Below, piece by piece: positions 1 through 7,654 of a stretch of 42,716 nucleotides of DNA (its first letter is position 1; each line of letters starts with the position of its first letter). The position numbers and the translations under genes were made by a program. Under the pieces are notes generated by a model, which was not told the DNA's origin, ran no database searches, and saw only the letters and a list, made by a program, of their open reading frames with translations. This stretch comes from PKWO01 sp036384915 (GTDB lineage Bacteria; Pseudomonadota; Gammaproteobacteria; Burkholderiales; Burkholderiaceae_D): positions 1 through 42,716 of the forward strand of contig DASVLJ010000037.1 in assembly GCA_036384915.1 (NCBI GenBank). The letters are read 5' to 3'.

Positions 1-47
1 CGGGGAGAATCCCCTGCTCCGCTACGCTGCGCAGGGGATTCTCCCCG
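1..47. repeat. Perfect 17-bp inverted repeat (hairpin) at the window edge
   Basis: Bases 1-17 (CGGGGAGAATCCCCTGC) are the exact reverse complement of bases 31-47, with a 13-nt spacer. The repeat may extend beyond the window. No T-tract follows on the plus strand, so it is not a textbook terminator. It may be the end of a repetitive palindromic element or a bidirectional transcription barrier next to the leftward gene at 139-786. Confidence 0.8.
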
Positions 48-138
48 CACAGAACCAGGGCAGCGCTGTTCCGCTGCGTGTGAAGAAATGGATACAGCTT
101 AAATTCGCTGAAAATCTGTCTTGACTGACGGGTCCACT

Positions 139-786
139 TTATATCATCAGTTGAAAGGCGACCTGTCCCGCAGCATTAACGTCCGCGAAATATTCGGCTT
201 TGCACTGTGGATTCAGGCATGTGGCCTTTTTCTTCGCACTTACGGCTTCAGCGTTCGCAACTACAGGCTTACCGCATACTGAGCAAGTAAAGTTGTAGAC
301 CGTCCGAATGGTTCCCCCGGTAATTGTGCTTTCCAACGGCTCTTTCAGGTCTTCAATTACGTCGAGTAAATACCGCTTCACTGCCGTGTGATCCTGCGAC
401 TTCGGGTCATAGACGGCAGGCGCGTGTAATAAATTTCCGAGCTTGTTATAGTGCTTACGCAGCCACCCCAAACGCAAGGAAGTGTGCGTACCCAAATACT
501 TCATTTCCTTGGCGGGTTTGCCATACGCTTCTTCTATCCCTATGCGTAGAGTGAAAGTTCGATCAGCACTCGGTTCAAATTCGAGCAGCGTTTTCACTGC
601 TTGTGGCGGCTGCCAAGTCCTTAATACATCTTCAGGAACTATGTTGGAAAAAGCCCTGAGCTTTTCGTATGTCAGGGCCTCTATACATAGCCTGAGCTCC
701 AGCGCGGCGTACCTTAAATGCTCAGGATTTGCTTCGGCGAGCAGTGCTAATGCCCGCGCCATGCAGGATCGCTTATCGGTAGTCAC
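139..786 (-). CDS. Hypothetical protein with C-terminal zinc-ribbon-like cysteines
   Basis: I do not recognise this 215-residue protein. It starts at GTG 786, chosen because AAGGAG lies about 8 nt upstream and the frame fits. The first 150 residues are predicted mostly helical, with a LRYAALELRLCIEALTYEKL segment and a later LGNLLHAP segment. These weakly recall HEPN-type helical domains, which is inference only. The last 50 residues have two cysteine pairs (TCSVCGK and TCLNPQC), consistent with a zinc ribbon. There is no signal peptide or membrane segment, so it is probably cytoplasmic. Its base composition is less GC-rich than the neighbours and it has no operon partner in view, which suggests acquired DNA. 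It could be an accessory or defence-type gene, but nothing here proves that. Confidence 0.75.
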   Translation of the reverse strand: MTTDKRSCMARALALLAEANPEHLRYAALELRLCIEALTYEKLRAFSNIVPEDVLRTWQPPQAVKTLLEFEPSADRTFTLRIGIEEAYGKPAKEMKYLGTHTSLRLGWLRKHYNKLGNLLHAPAVYDPKSQDHTAVKRYLLDVIEDLKEPLESTITGGTIRTVYNFTCSVCGKPVVANAEAVSAKKKATCLNPQCKAEYFADVNAAGQVAFQLMI

Positions 787-1076
787 TTGTCGAGCTCCTT
801 ACATCCGGGCCAGTAGGTTCCAAAACGCCCAACACGAGGAACACGATTGGAAAATTGGCAAATCAATATGGACTACCCCCCCCGAGTCAGGGCACGAGTA
901 TATACAAAGATTCAGTGAAAAATTACCCGGAAGCCAACATCGTCAATATTTCACAAAATTACGAATAAGAAACAAAAAACGCAACTTTTATGGTTTTGCC
1001 CAGTCATAAGGGCAGACCTCGGCCATCCGGTATGTCGACAGACGATACGAGGCATGTTTCTGACGGAGAAAACATC

Positions 1077-1739
1077 ATGGAAACCAGCACAACTATACGC
1101 AAAATCCACCCTCTGGTTGCCGGCGCGGCGATCTCGGTAATTCTGGTCAGCCTGGTAGGCGTGGCCGCCATGACAGGCTTCTTGCCTGGTGCGCATGGGC
1201 AACAACAGGGCTTGATCGACAGCACCGGCCAGATCCAGCCGGCAAGCACCCCGACGGGTGTAGCCTTGCAACCTGACAACACTCTGGCACCAAAAGCGTC
1301 AGGCGCGCCCCGTACATCGCATGCCAATAACGGCGAGCCGCAAGCCAATACAGGTGTGTCGCAGTACAACGCGCCGGCCCGGACCGAACCGGCTCCGCCG
1401 CCCTGCTATGAGTGCGGCGTCGTGGAATCCGTGCAGCAAGTGGAACATCACGCTCCGACTTCCGGCGTGGGTGCCGTAGCCGGCGCCGTGATCGGCGGCG
1501 TCATCGGCAACCGCTTCGGCGGCGGCACCGGCCGGGCCTTGAGCACGGCAGGCGGCGCAGTCGGCGGCGGCTTCCTCGGCAATGAAATCGAAAAGCGCGG
1601 CAAGACCACGACCGGCTACCAGGTCACCGTGAAGATGGAAAACGGCAAGATGCGCACCTTCTCCTACGGTTCGCAACCGGGCTGGAACCCCGGCGACCGC
1701 GTGCAAGTGGTCAAGGGTACGCTGGAAGCGCGCGCCTGA
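1077..1739 (+). CDS. Glycine-zipper 2TM-domain envelope protein
   Basis: This 220-residue protein is probably anchored in the envelope. The start at ATG 1077 is preferred over upstream in-frame codons because GGAG sits about 10 nt before it and the N-terminus then has one hydrophobic segment (about residues 12-36). A Pro/Ala/Gln-rich spacer follows, with a CYECG cysteine pair near residue 105. Next comes a glycine-zipper 2TM segment (GAVAGAVIGGVIGNRFGGG, then a second Gly-rich helix ending in GFLGNEIEK). The C-terminus (YQVTVKMENGKMRTF, then PGWNPGDRVQVV) is the small beta domain typical of this family of SlyB/OsmB-like proteins. A hairpin terminator follows. Its exact role is unknown; relatives are linked to envelope stability. 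Confidence 0.85.
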   Translation: METSTTIRKIHPLVAGAAISVILVSLVGVAAMTGFLPGAHGQQQGLIDSTGQIQPASTPTGVALQPDNTLAPKASGAPRTSHANNGEPQANTGVSQYNAPARTEPAPPPCYECGVVESVQQVEHHAPTSGVGAVAGAVIGGVIGNRFGGGTGRALSTAGGAVGGGFLGNEIEKRGKTTTGYQVTVKMENGKMRTFSYGSQPGWNPGDRVQVVKGTLEARA

Positions 1740-1765
1740 TCCACCCTCGTTGCAGCAACGAATGG

Positions 1766-1791
1766 ACGGCCGCCCACGGGCGGCCGTTCTT
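1766..1791 (+). terminator. Rho-independent terminator
   Basis: ACGGCCGCCC (1766-1775) pairs with GGGCGGCCGT (1778-1787), and TCTTATTT follows. It lies 27 nt after the glycine-zipper gene stop. Confidence 0.75.
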
Positions 1792-1978
1792 ATTTCCCAC
1801 TGCGGAAATTATTACAAACGATTACAGCACCACCCCGCAGCAAGAACTCGAAACAATCACCGCTCCGACTGAAACGCTTGGCTTACATGCGCCAGCTAGG
1901 ATGCCTTCATACGCCGGGCATTTCAGGATGTCGCCCGATGTAGGAATCCAACGTGTCCAACTCATCAAGGAGCACATC

Positions 1979-2350
1979 ATGAAACACCTGATCCACATTC
2001 TTTCCGCGGTCGCCCTGTTGACCACCCTGGCAGCATCCTTCTCCGCCTCGGCCCGCGGCAACATCACCACCACGCGCACACCGAACGGCTTCGACCGCAC
2101 GGCCACGCGCACCGGCCCGAACGGCAAAACCATGACGCACAACGATGCGGTCAGCTACAACGCCGCCAACCATTCGCTCACGCGCAATTCCGGCACCACC
2201 CTGCCCGACGGCAAGACCACAAGCTCCTCGGCCATGATCACCAAGACGCCGACGGGCAGCGTGCGCGACGCCAGCTTTACCGGCACGAACGGCAAGACCT
2301 ATTCGACCGAAGTGACGCGCACGCGGAATAACTCTGCAGGTTCGAATTGA
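1979..2350 (+). CDS. Small secreted Thr/Asn-rich hypothetical protein
   Basis: This is a 123-residue exported protein. The start at ATG 1979 has a good AAGGAG site 8 nt upstream and gives a clear Sec signal peptide (MKHLIHILSAVALLTTLAASFSASA, cleavage likely near residue 26). The mature part is polar and repetitive. It contains TRTPNGFDRTATRTGPNGKT, then related NGKT/DGKT turns that recur about every 20-30 residues (TLPDGKTTSSS, TGTNGKTYSTE), which suggests a small beta-solenoid or a repeat of short hairpins. There are no cysteines in the mature part. The periplasmic or extracellular role is unknown. An inverted repeat follows the stop. Confidence 0.8.
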   Translation: MKHLIHILSAVALLTTLAASFSASARGNITTTRTPNGFDRTATRTGPNGKTMTHNDAVSYNAANHSLTRNSGTTLPDGKTTSSSAMITKTPTGSVRDASFTGTNGKTYSTEVTRTRNNSAGSN

Positions 2351-2352
2351 CA

Positions 2353-2396
2353 TATCAACGGCGTTGCCGCTCCGGCGGCTGGCAACGCCATTGATA
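2353..2396. terminator. 16-bp inverted repeat after the small secreted gene (possible terminator)
   Basis: TATCAACGGCGTTGCC (2353-2368) and GGCAACGCCATTGATA (2381-2396) pair with one mismatch around a 12-nt loop. The stem begins 2 nt after the stop at 2350. No T-run follows, so termination by this hairpin alone is uncertain. Confidence 0.5.
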
Positions 2397-2623
2397 AATA
2401 CGTCCTGGGAAATAGAACAACCGCAGGCAGGCGGCGACAGCAAAAGCATTGCAAACGGTTACAAGCCAGTCTCGCCGCAAAGTCTTGAAACAAGCCGGGA
2501 CCGAAAAGAAGCTGGAAGACGACACACAGCCGGTAAGATGGACGTATCAAATCATGCCCTTTTCCACGGAACGCCGATAGCGCCTTGCAGAACTTACCTC
2601 TCTCTCCTGTCCATCCGGTGCAA
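2397..2623. other. Intergenic region without a convincing gene
   Basis: About 230 nt lie between the hairpin and the two-component promoter. Short frames are open here but lack a ribosome site, codon bias or recognisable sequence. I see no other structure. Confidence 0.5.
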
Positions 2624-2653
2624 TTGTGGACACCCGCGGACGCGGCATACAAT
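2624..2653 (+). promoter_or_regulatory. Candidate sigma-70 promoter of the two-component operon
   Basis: TTGTGG (2624-2629) and TACAAT (2648-2653) are separated by 18 nt. Predicted initiation near 2660 gives a short leader of about 26 nt that includes the GAGGA ribosome site at 2674-2678. Confidence 0.5.
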
Positions 2654-2685
2654 GCGTCCTGCGGGCCTTTTTTGAGGAAATCCGA

Positions 2686-3438
2686 TTGAGCGAACCCAGC
2701 ATACTCATCCTCGACGACGAAGCCGAAATGCGCGCCCTGCTCCAGCGCTATCTCGGGTCGCAAGGCTTTGCCGTGCAAACGGCCACAAGTTCCCAGCAGC
2801 TCGATAGTTTCCTGGCGCGACGCAGCTATGACGTGCTGGTGCTCGATTTGATGATGCCCGGCGAAAGCGGCCTGGAAATCTGCCGCCGCCTGCGCGCCGC
2901 CGGCGACACCATTCCCATCATGATGCTGACCGCCAAGGGCGACCCGGTGGACCGTATCGTCGGCCTGGAGATGGGCGCGGACGACTACCTGCCCAAACCC
3001 TTCGAGCCGCGCGAACTGGCCGCCCGGCTGCATGCCATGGTGCGGCGGCAAAAGATGTTCGGGGACGGCACGGGCGGTTCCTCCGAAGAAATCATCCGGT
3101 TCGGCCCCTTCCGCCTCGACCTGGGCAGCCGCACGCTGATGCGCGAAGGCGAACCGGTGGCACTGACTTCGGGCGAATTTGCGCTGTTGCGCGCGCTGGC
3201 GCGCAACCCAGGCCGGCCGCTCGGGCGCGAACGGCTCATCGCGCTCGCTGCCGGCAAAAGTGGTGCCCAAAGCGGCGTGCGCAGCGAATTGGCCACCGAC
3301 CGCAGCATCGACGTGCAGGTGCTGCGCCTGCGCCGACTGATCGAAGACGATCCGGCCGCGCCGCGCTACATCCAGACCGTATGGGGCGTGGGCTATCTGT
3401 TCGCCCCCAACGGCGTGCGCGCTCAGGCGCAAAGATGA
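2686..3438 (+). CDS. OmpR-family DNA-binding response regulator
   Basis: This is a 250-residue response regulator that should activate or repress genes when phosphorylated by the kinase encoded next. The receiver has the acidic pair D10/D11, phosphoacceptor D54 (LVLDLMMPGE), T82 (MLTAKG) and K104 (YLPKPFEP). The C-terminal winged helix starts near residue 135 (FGPFRLDLGSRTLMREGEPVALTSGEFALLRAL) and includes SIDVQVLRLRRLIEDDP and a final VWGVGYLF hairpin, as in OmpR. I chose the TTG start at 2686 because GAGGA lies 7 nt upstream and the receiver begins directly. An upstream in-frame start would overlap the promoter. The stop overlaps the kinase start (ATGA), so the two are translationally coupled. 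The stimulus is unknown. Confidence 0.92.
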   Translation: MSEPSILILDDEAEMRALLQRYLGSQGFAVQTATSSQQLDSFLARRSYDVLVLDLMMPGESGLEICRRLRAAGDTIPIMMLTAKGDPVDRIVGLEMGADDYLPKPFEPRELAARLHAMVRRQKMFGDGTGGSSEEIIRFGPFRLDLGSRTLMREGEPVALTSGEFALLRALARNPGRPLGRERLIALAAGKSGAQSGVRSELATDRSIDVQVLRLRRLIEDDPAAPRYIQTVWGVGYLFAPNGVRAQAQR

Positions 3439-4799
3439 GCCTGTCGATTTCATTGCGCCCCCTCTTGCCGAAGAGCCTGTTCGGCCGCAATCTGCTGATG
3501 TTCGTGGCGTTGATTTTCGTTGCCGAAGTGGGCAACGGCATCGCATTCCGCCAGCTGGTGCAGGAGCCGCGTGCCGCGCGCATCGCCGATGTTGCGAAGC
3601 TGGAGATCGAAACGGTGCGCGCCGCGCTGCTGCTGGCGCCGCCCGCGCAGCGTGCCGATCTGCTGAACAGGCTGGTCGACGGGCAAGGCGAGGGAGAAGG
3701 CATGCGAACCGTCAGCCGCATTACCGTCGGGGATGAACGACCGGCGCCCTTGATCGAACCGCGCCGTGCGGCGATCTCCGCCTTCATGCAGCGCCTGCAC
3801 GAGGTGCTGGGCCCGGAATACGCGGTCGGCTGGCAAAAGGAAACCGAACACCGGCTCTGGATCGGCACGCGCATCGACGGCGCTACGTATTGGCTGGGCA
3901 TCGATTCGGCCGCTTTCGTCAGCAGCAATACCACGCTGTTTCTGGTCTTTTCCGCCGGCGCGGCGCTCCTGGCCGCCCTCGGCGCCTACCTGATCCAGCG
4001 CCGCATCAACCGCCCGCTTCATGCGTTGGCCGCAGCGGCGTCCGACATTGGGCGCGGCCGCATTCGGACCATTCCGACGGAAAACTACACGCTCGAGATT
4101 GCCGCCGTGGCAGACAGCTTCAACCGCATGGCCGAGCAGCTCGAAGCAGCCGAACGGGAACGCGCGCTGATGCTGGCAGGCGTCTCGCACGACCTGCGCA
4201 CGCCGCTGGCCAAGCTGGGCCTGGCCGTCGCCATCCTGGCCGAAGGCAACGAACCCGAATTGATAGCCGGCATGGAGCGCAACATCGCTGCGGCCGACGC
4301 CATCATCGGGCAATTCATCGACTTCGCGCGCATGGGCGGCGACGAGGCACTGCAGGTATGCGACATCAATGAAATTGTGACCGACGTTGTGCGCACAGCA
4401 GGCACGACAAGCTTGGCCTGCACGCTGGGCGACCTGCCGCCGGCAAGCTGCCGTCCGCTGGCCTTGCGCCGCGCCATCGCCAACCTGGTCGAGAACGCTT
4501 TGCGCTATGGAGAGGTGGATGACCTGCGTCCTGTCGAAGTCTCGACCTCGGTGGAGCGACATTGGATCCATATCCGCGTGGCCGATCACGGCCCAGGCAT
4601 CCCACCCGGGCAAATGGAACGCCTGCGCCAGCCCTTCACACGCGCCGATGAAACACGCAGCAAGACGGCAGGTTCAGGCTTGGGGCTGGCAATCGTCGAA
4701 CGCATCGCACGCCTGCATGGCGGCCGGCTGGCGCTGGACAACCGAACACCGCACGGACTGGTTGCCAGCCTGCTTCTGCCGGCTGCACTGGACGAATAG
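3435..4799 (+). CDS. EnvZ-like sensor histidine kinase
   Basis: This 454-residue inner-membrane kinase is the partner of the preceding regulator, whose stop it overlaps by 4 nt. TM1 spans about residues 19-38 and TM2 about 167-188, framing a periplasmic sensor of about 125 residues. A HAMP linker covers about 189-240. The HisKA box has H252 (GVSHDLRTPLAKL). The HATPase domain shows the N box (NLVENALRYG, about 350-359), the G1 box (DHGPGIP, 384-390) and the G2 box (GSGLGLAIV, 413-421). The order and the SHDLRTPL sequence match the EnvZ/RstB type, and the kinase looks intact. The periplasmic sensor gives no clue to its ligand. The following 100 nt are AT-rich and hold a promoter for another gene. 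Confidence 0.92.
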   Translation: MSLSISLRPLLPKSLFGRNLLMFVALIFVAEVGNGIAFRQLVQEPRAARIADVAKLEIETVRAALLLAPPAQRADLLNRLVDGQGEGEGMRTVSRITVGDERPAPLIEPRRAAISAFMQRLHEVLGPEYAVGWQKETEHRLWIGTRIDGATYWLGIDSAAFVSSNTTLFLVFSAGAALLAALGAYLIQRRINRPLHALAAAASDIGRGRIRTIPTENYTLEIAAVADSFNRMAEQLEAAERERALMLAGVSHDLRTPLAKLGLAVAILAEGNEPELIAGMERNIAAADAIIGQFIDFARMGGDEALQVCDINEIVTDVVRTAGTTSLACTLGDLPPASCRPLALRRAIANLVENALRYGEVDDLRPVEVSTSVERHWIHIRVADHGPGIPPGQMERLRQPFTRADETRSKTAGSGLGLAIVERIARLHGGRLALDNRTPHGLVASLLLPAALDE

Positions 4800-4901
4800 C
4801 GCAAACTTGCCGTCACTAAACAAGTCCCCGCAAGTGCCCCACCTCGCAGAGTCCATCATGCTCAATAGGAATTTCATTAATCTTTATGCATTAAAATTAA
4901 T

Positions 4902-4929
4902 ATGACAATCACGTGACATTGCGTACAAT
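4902..4929 (+). promoter_or_regulatory. Candidate sigma-70 promoter
   Basis: ATGACA (4902-4907) and TACAAT (4924-4929) are 16 nt apart in an unusually AT-rich patch (about 4860-4935). It would drive the orphan gene at 4987. Confidence 0.5.
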
Positions 4930-4986
4930 AGGTACTGTTGCCCAAAAGAATGAGCCGCCTTCGACGGCGTGCGTCAAGATTGGAAA

Positions 4987-5430
4987 ATGAACTCTTCAGA
5001 TGCGGATCGATCGACCGGTGAATTGTCGCAGGCAGGCGACCTACCCAGCGCCGAATCGCCAACGCGGCAAGCCAAGCTTGCACCGGCTGACATAGCCTCC
5101 GAACGCAGAAAACCGCTCGCCATGATGAGGGCTGATTGGCCGCTCCCGCCGCCAATGCCTGAGATGCCCCCCAAGACGTCGCCTCATGCACGCTCGAAGC
5201 CGCGTCATGACGCGATTGTCTTGTCCATGCGCGACAAGGAGGCGCTGACGCGGCTGCAAGAGCGCTGCAAGGAAGTCGGCATCAAGATCAAGAAAAACAA
5301 ATTGCTCAGTGCCGGTCTGCAGCTCCTGGCCAACGCACCCACGGGCAAACTGCTGGCGATTCTCGGGCCGATGGAGACGTGCGAGAGGCCGGGGAAGATC
5401 AAAAAGAAAAAGGTGCCGCCGCGCGATTGA
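4987..5430 (+). CDS. Hypothetical basic protein, possibly with a ribbon-helix-helix-like C-terminus
   Basis: I do not recognise this 147-residue protein with certainty. The ATG at 4987 is preferred; a GTG 18 nt upstream is also in frame. The first 75 residues are polar, Pro-rich and probably disordered. Residues 75-130 form a compact unit: HDAIVLSMRDKEALTRLQER, then KEVGIKIKKNKLLSAGLQLL and LLAILGPM. A short strand followed by two helices, with a KKNKLLSAGLQ pattern, resembles ribbon-helix-helix DNA-binding proteins, so a DNA-binding role is possible. The tail is Lys-rich (KIKKKKVPPRD). It stands alone after its own promoter. It could equally be a nucleoid-associated or RNA-binding protein. 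Confidence 0.7.
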   Translation: MNSSDADRSTGELSQAGDLPSAESPTRQAKLAPADIASERRKPLAMMRADWPLPPPMPEMPPKTSPHARSKPRHDAIVLSMRDKEALTRLQERCKEVGIKIKKNKLLSAGLQLLANAPTGKLLAILGPMETCERPGKIKKKKVPPRD

Positions 5431-5640
5431 TGTAGAGTTTCGGCGTGCACTGTCGCAATACCTGAGAAACGAACATGGATAGCAGGACGCTCCAGCGTGT
5501 CGGCAGGTTCGACTACAATTGCTTGCTCATCGGTTAGGGCATTGGCTTGGCAAATGTAGGAACCAGCATCGTCTATGTCCGGGGGATTTCCCGCCGAGCA
5601 CCGCCTTCGGGCACCGAACAACAATACCGCAAGCCCAACC

Positions 5641-7431
5641 ATGACCATCACCGCGCGCTCGTCCATCGCCACTCTCTTGTACATGCTCGCCAGCCAGGCT
5701 TTTGCCGAAGGAAACTGGATAGCCGACGCCAACAACTGCAAGCTGTGGAATCCCAATCCCATACAAAATGAAACAGTGACGTGGTCGGGTGCTTGCGTAG
5801 ACGGCTTTGCCGACGGGCCGGGCAAGCTGGTATGGACGGTCGACGGCAAGTTCTCTTCGAGCTTCGAAGGTACGTACTCAGCCGGCAAGCGCAACGGGAA
5901 AGGCGTGGCAACTTCAGCCAAAGGTTACCGTTATGAGGGCGACTTCGTCGACAACCAGTGGCAAGGTAAGGGCATCTTGGTTTCTTCCGACGGTTCCCGC
6001 TATGAAGGAGAATTTGCGGACGACAGGCGCAACGGCAAAGGCGTACAGACCTACAAGAACGGCGCGCGCTATGAGGGCGCCTTCGCCGACGGCAAATTGA
6101 ACGGAAAAGGTATCCTGACCTTCGCCGACGGCGGGCGTTACGAGGGTGACTTTGCCGGCGGCCGGCGCAATGGTAAAGGCGACATGAGCTATGCCGATGG
6201 CGTGCGCTATATAGGCGATTTTGCCGACGACAAACGCAACGGCAAAGGAATGCAGGCCTACAAGAATGGCACCCGCTACGAAGGCGACTTCGCCGACGAA
6301 AAATTGAACGGGAAAGGCGTCATGATGTTCGCCAGCGGGGATCGCTATGAGGGCGACTTTGCTGGCGGCAAGCGTACTGGAAAAGGAAAATATCTCTGGA
6401 AATCCGGTGATAGCTATGAAGGCGATTTTGTCGACGGCAAACAGGAAGGCAAAGGAACAACAAGCTTTGCCAACGGCGATCGATATGAGGGCTCCTTTTC
6501 GAACAATGAGTTTAATGGCGAAGGAAAGATAACGTACGCTAACGGGACGAGCTACGACGGTACCTGGAAGAATGGGAAAACTGATGGCAATGGCGCGCTT
6601 GCCTATGCCAATAGCACATCCGGCAATGCCGAATCGCAGCCAGGAAAGAGCCTCGCCGTTGGAGATCTGCGCGATCGTCCGCCACTACTCAAAATTCAAA
6701 CCTGCACACCTACCTATTCGAAAGATGCACTGGAAGCCAAGGAAGAAGGTACGGTACGCGTCAAGCTCGAAGTCGGTGCCGACGGCAAGTTGGCGTCCAC
6801 AACAGTATTGAAATCTAGCGGATTCGACGATTTGGATCAAATCACAATTGCTGCATTCAGCCAATGCTTGATTACTCCCGCCTTGAAAGACGGCAAGCCG
6901 ATTGCTTCGACGTTGATTACCGAATTCGAATGGAAGGCGAGTTCGGGAAAAGTCGCGCCGATCACGAATCAGTTAAAAAACAATGAAGGTGTGGTATTGA
7001 TCGATATCTTCGTCTTTGGAACAAACGACATCAACAGCGCAAGCCCGCTCCCAGCCTACCCCGACCAAGAAGCGTACCAGGTGTGGCTGAAGAACCTTGA
7101 AACCCGCAAGGTCTATGGCGGCATGTTCAATACGGTCGCGGGTGCCTCTGGAGTAGGCTTCGTGATAGTCCCGGAAGGAAAATATTGTGTTGAGTCATTC
7201 GCGACGCCGGCGACCTGGTCTTTCACCCCAAGGCCGGAATTGACTTTTGATTTTTGCGAAGAGCCATCCATTTCTGTCAAAAAGGGATATGTCATCAACG
7301 CGGGCCTATGGCGATTTGCAAGGCCCAATGACCACCGCAGCAGAGACATCAAATTGATCGGTGCGGAAAATCTGGGCAATATCGTGTATCAAAAGGCCGT
7401 CGCTCAGCATCCGGAGCTTCTTAAGAATTAA
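5641..7431 (+). CDS. Exported MORN-repeat protein with TonB-like C-terminal domain
   Basis: This 596-residue protein is exported. The ATG at 5641 is chosen because it places a signal peptide at the N-terminus (MTITARSSIATLLYMLASQAFA, cleavage near residue 22). An upstream in-frame start would bury it. Residues about 45-320 hold some 12 MORN repeats of 23 residues, each like RYEGDFADGKLNGKGILTFA; the first and last are degenerate. From about residue 370 a TonB C-terminal-type fold follows (GTVRVKLEVGADGKLASTTVLKSSG, with a late ITPALKDGKPI). There is no transmembrane anchor or ExbB/D partner nearby, so this is unlikely to be a working energy transducer. The last 140 residues form an unassigned domain with three cysteines. 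MORN repeats in bacteria are thought to bind lipids or proteins; the role here is unknown. Confidence 0.88.
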   Translation: MTITARSSIATLLYMLASQAFAEGNWIADANNCKLWNPNPIQNETVTWSGACVDGFADGPGKLVWTVDGKFSSSFEGTYSAGKRNGKGVATSAKGYRYEGDFVDNQWQGKGILVSSDGSRYEGEFADDRRNGKGVQTYKNGARYEGAFADGKLNGKGILTFADGGRYEGDFAGGRRNGKGDMSYADGVRYIGDFADDKRNGKGMQAYKNGTRYEGDFADEKLNGKGVMMFASGDRYEGDFAGGKRTGKGKYLWKSGDSYEGDFVDGKQEGKGTTSFANGDRYEGSFSNNEFNGEGKITYANGTSYDGTWKNGKTDGNGALAYANSTSGNAESQPGKSLAVGDLRDRPPLLKIQTCTPTYSKDALEAKEEGTVRVKLEVGADGKLASTTVLKSSGFDDLDQITIAAFSQCLITPALKDGKPIASTLITEFEWKASSGKVAPITNQLKNNEGVVLIDIFVFGTNDINSASPLPAYPDQEAYQVWLKNLETRKVYGGMFNTVAGASGVGFVIVPEGKYCVESFATPATWSFTPRPELTFDFCEEPSISVKKGYVINAGLWRFARPNDHRSRDIKLIGAENLGNIVYQKAVAQHPELLKN

Positions 7432-7478
7432 GAAATACGGGGCCGCGTTGGCCTCAATCATGGCAAGGCAAGTCGCTA

Positions 7479-7581
7479 AGAACCCGTTTCAAAATGAGCA
7501 GGGCTAGGCGCGACGACGCAGGCAGTACAGCTGTATGGCGAGGAGGAGCAACAACGCCATGTTCATTTTGAAACGGGTTCT
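7479..7581. repeat. 103-bp palindromic intergenic repeat
   Basis: The ends AGAACCCGTTTCAAAATGA (7479-7497) and TCATTTTGAAACGGGTTCT (7563-7581) are perfect 19-bp inverted repeats. The centre contains the palindrome TACAGCTGTA and GC-rich partly paired arms. The element carries no gene. A diverged relative with the same TTTCAAAATGAGCAGGGCT edge lies at 39657-39841. This looks like a dispersed non-autonomous palindromic element. It sits between convergent genes, where it may also act as a terminator. Confidence 0.85.
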
Positions 7582-7654
7582 AAGTGTTGGACGCGGTCGG
7601 CAATTCCTTGTTCGACAAAACATAGTCCAGACAATCAGTCAGCCGCACTTCGAT

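Noticed and set aside
482..1009. Rightward open frame of 175 codons opposite the zinc-ribbon gene
   Set aside because: It is antisense to a better gene, has no ribosome site and no protein-like composition.
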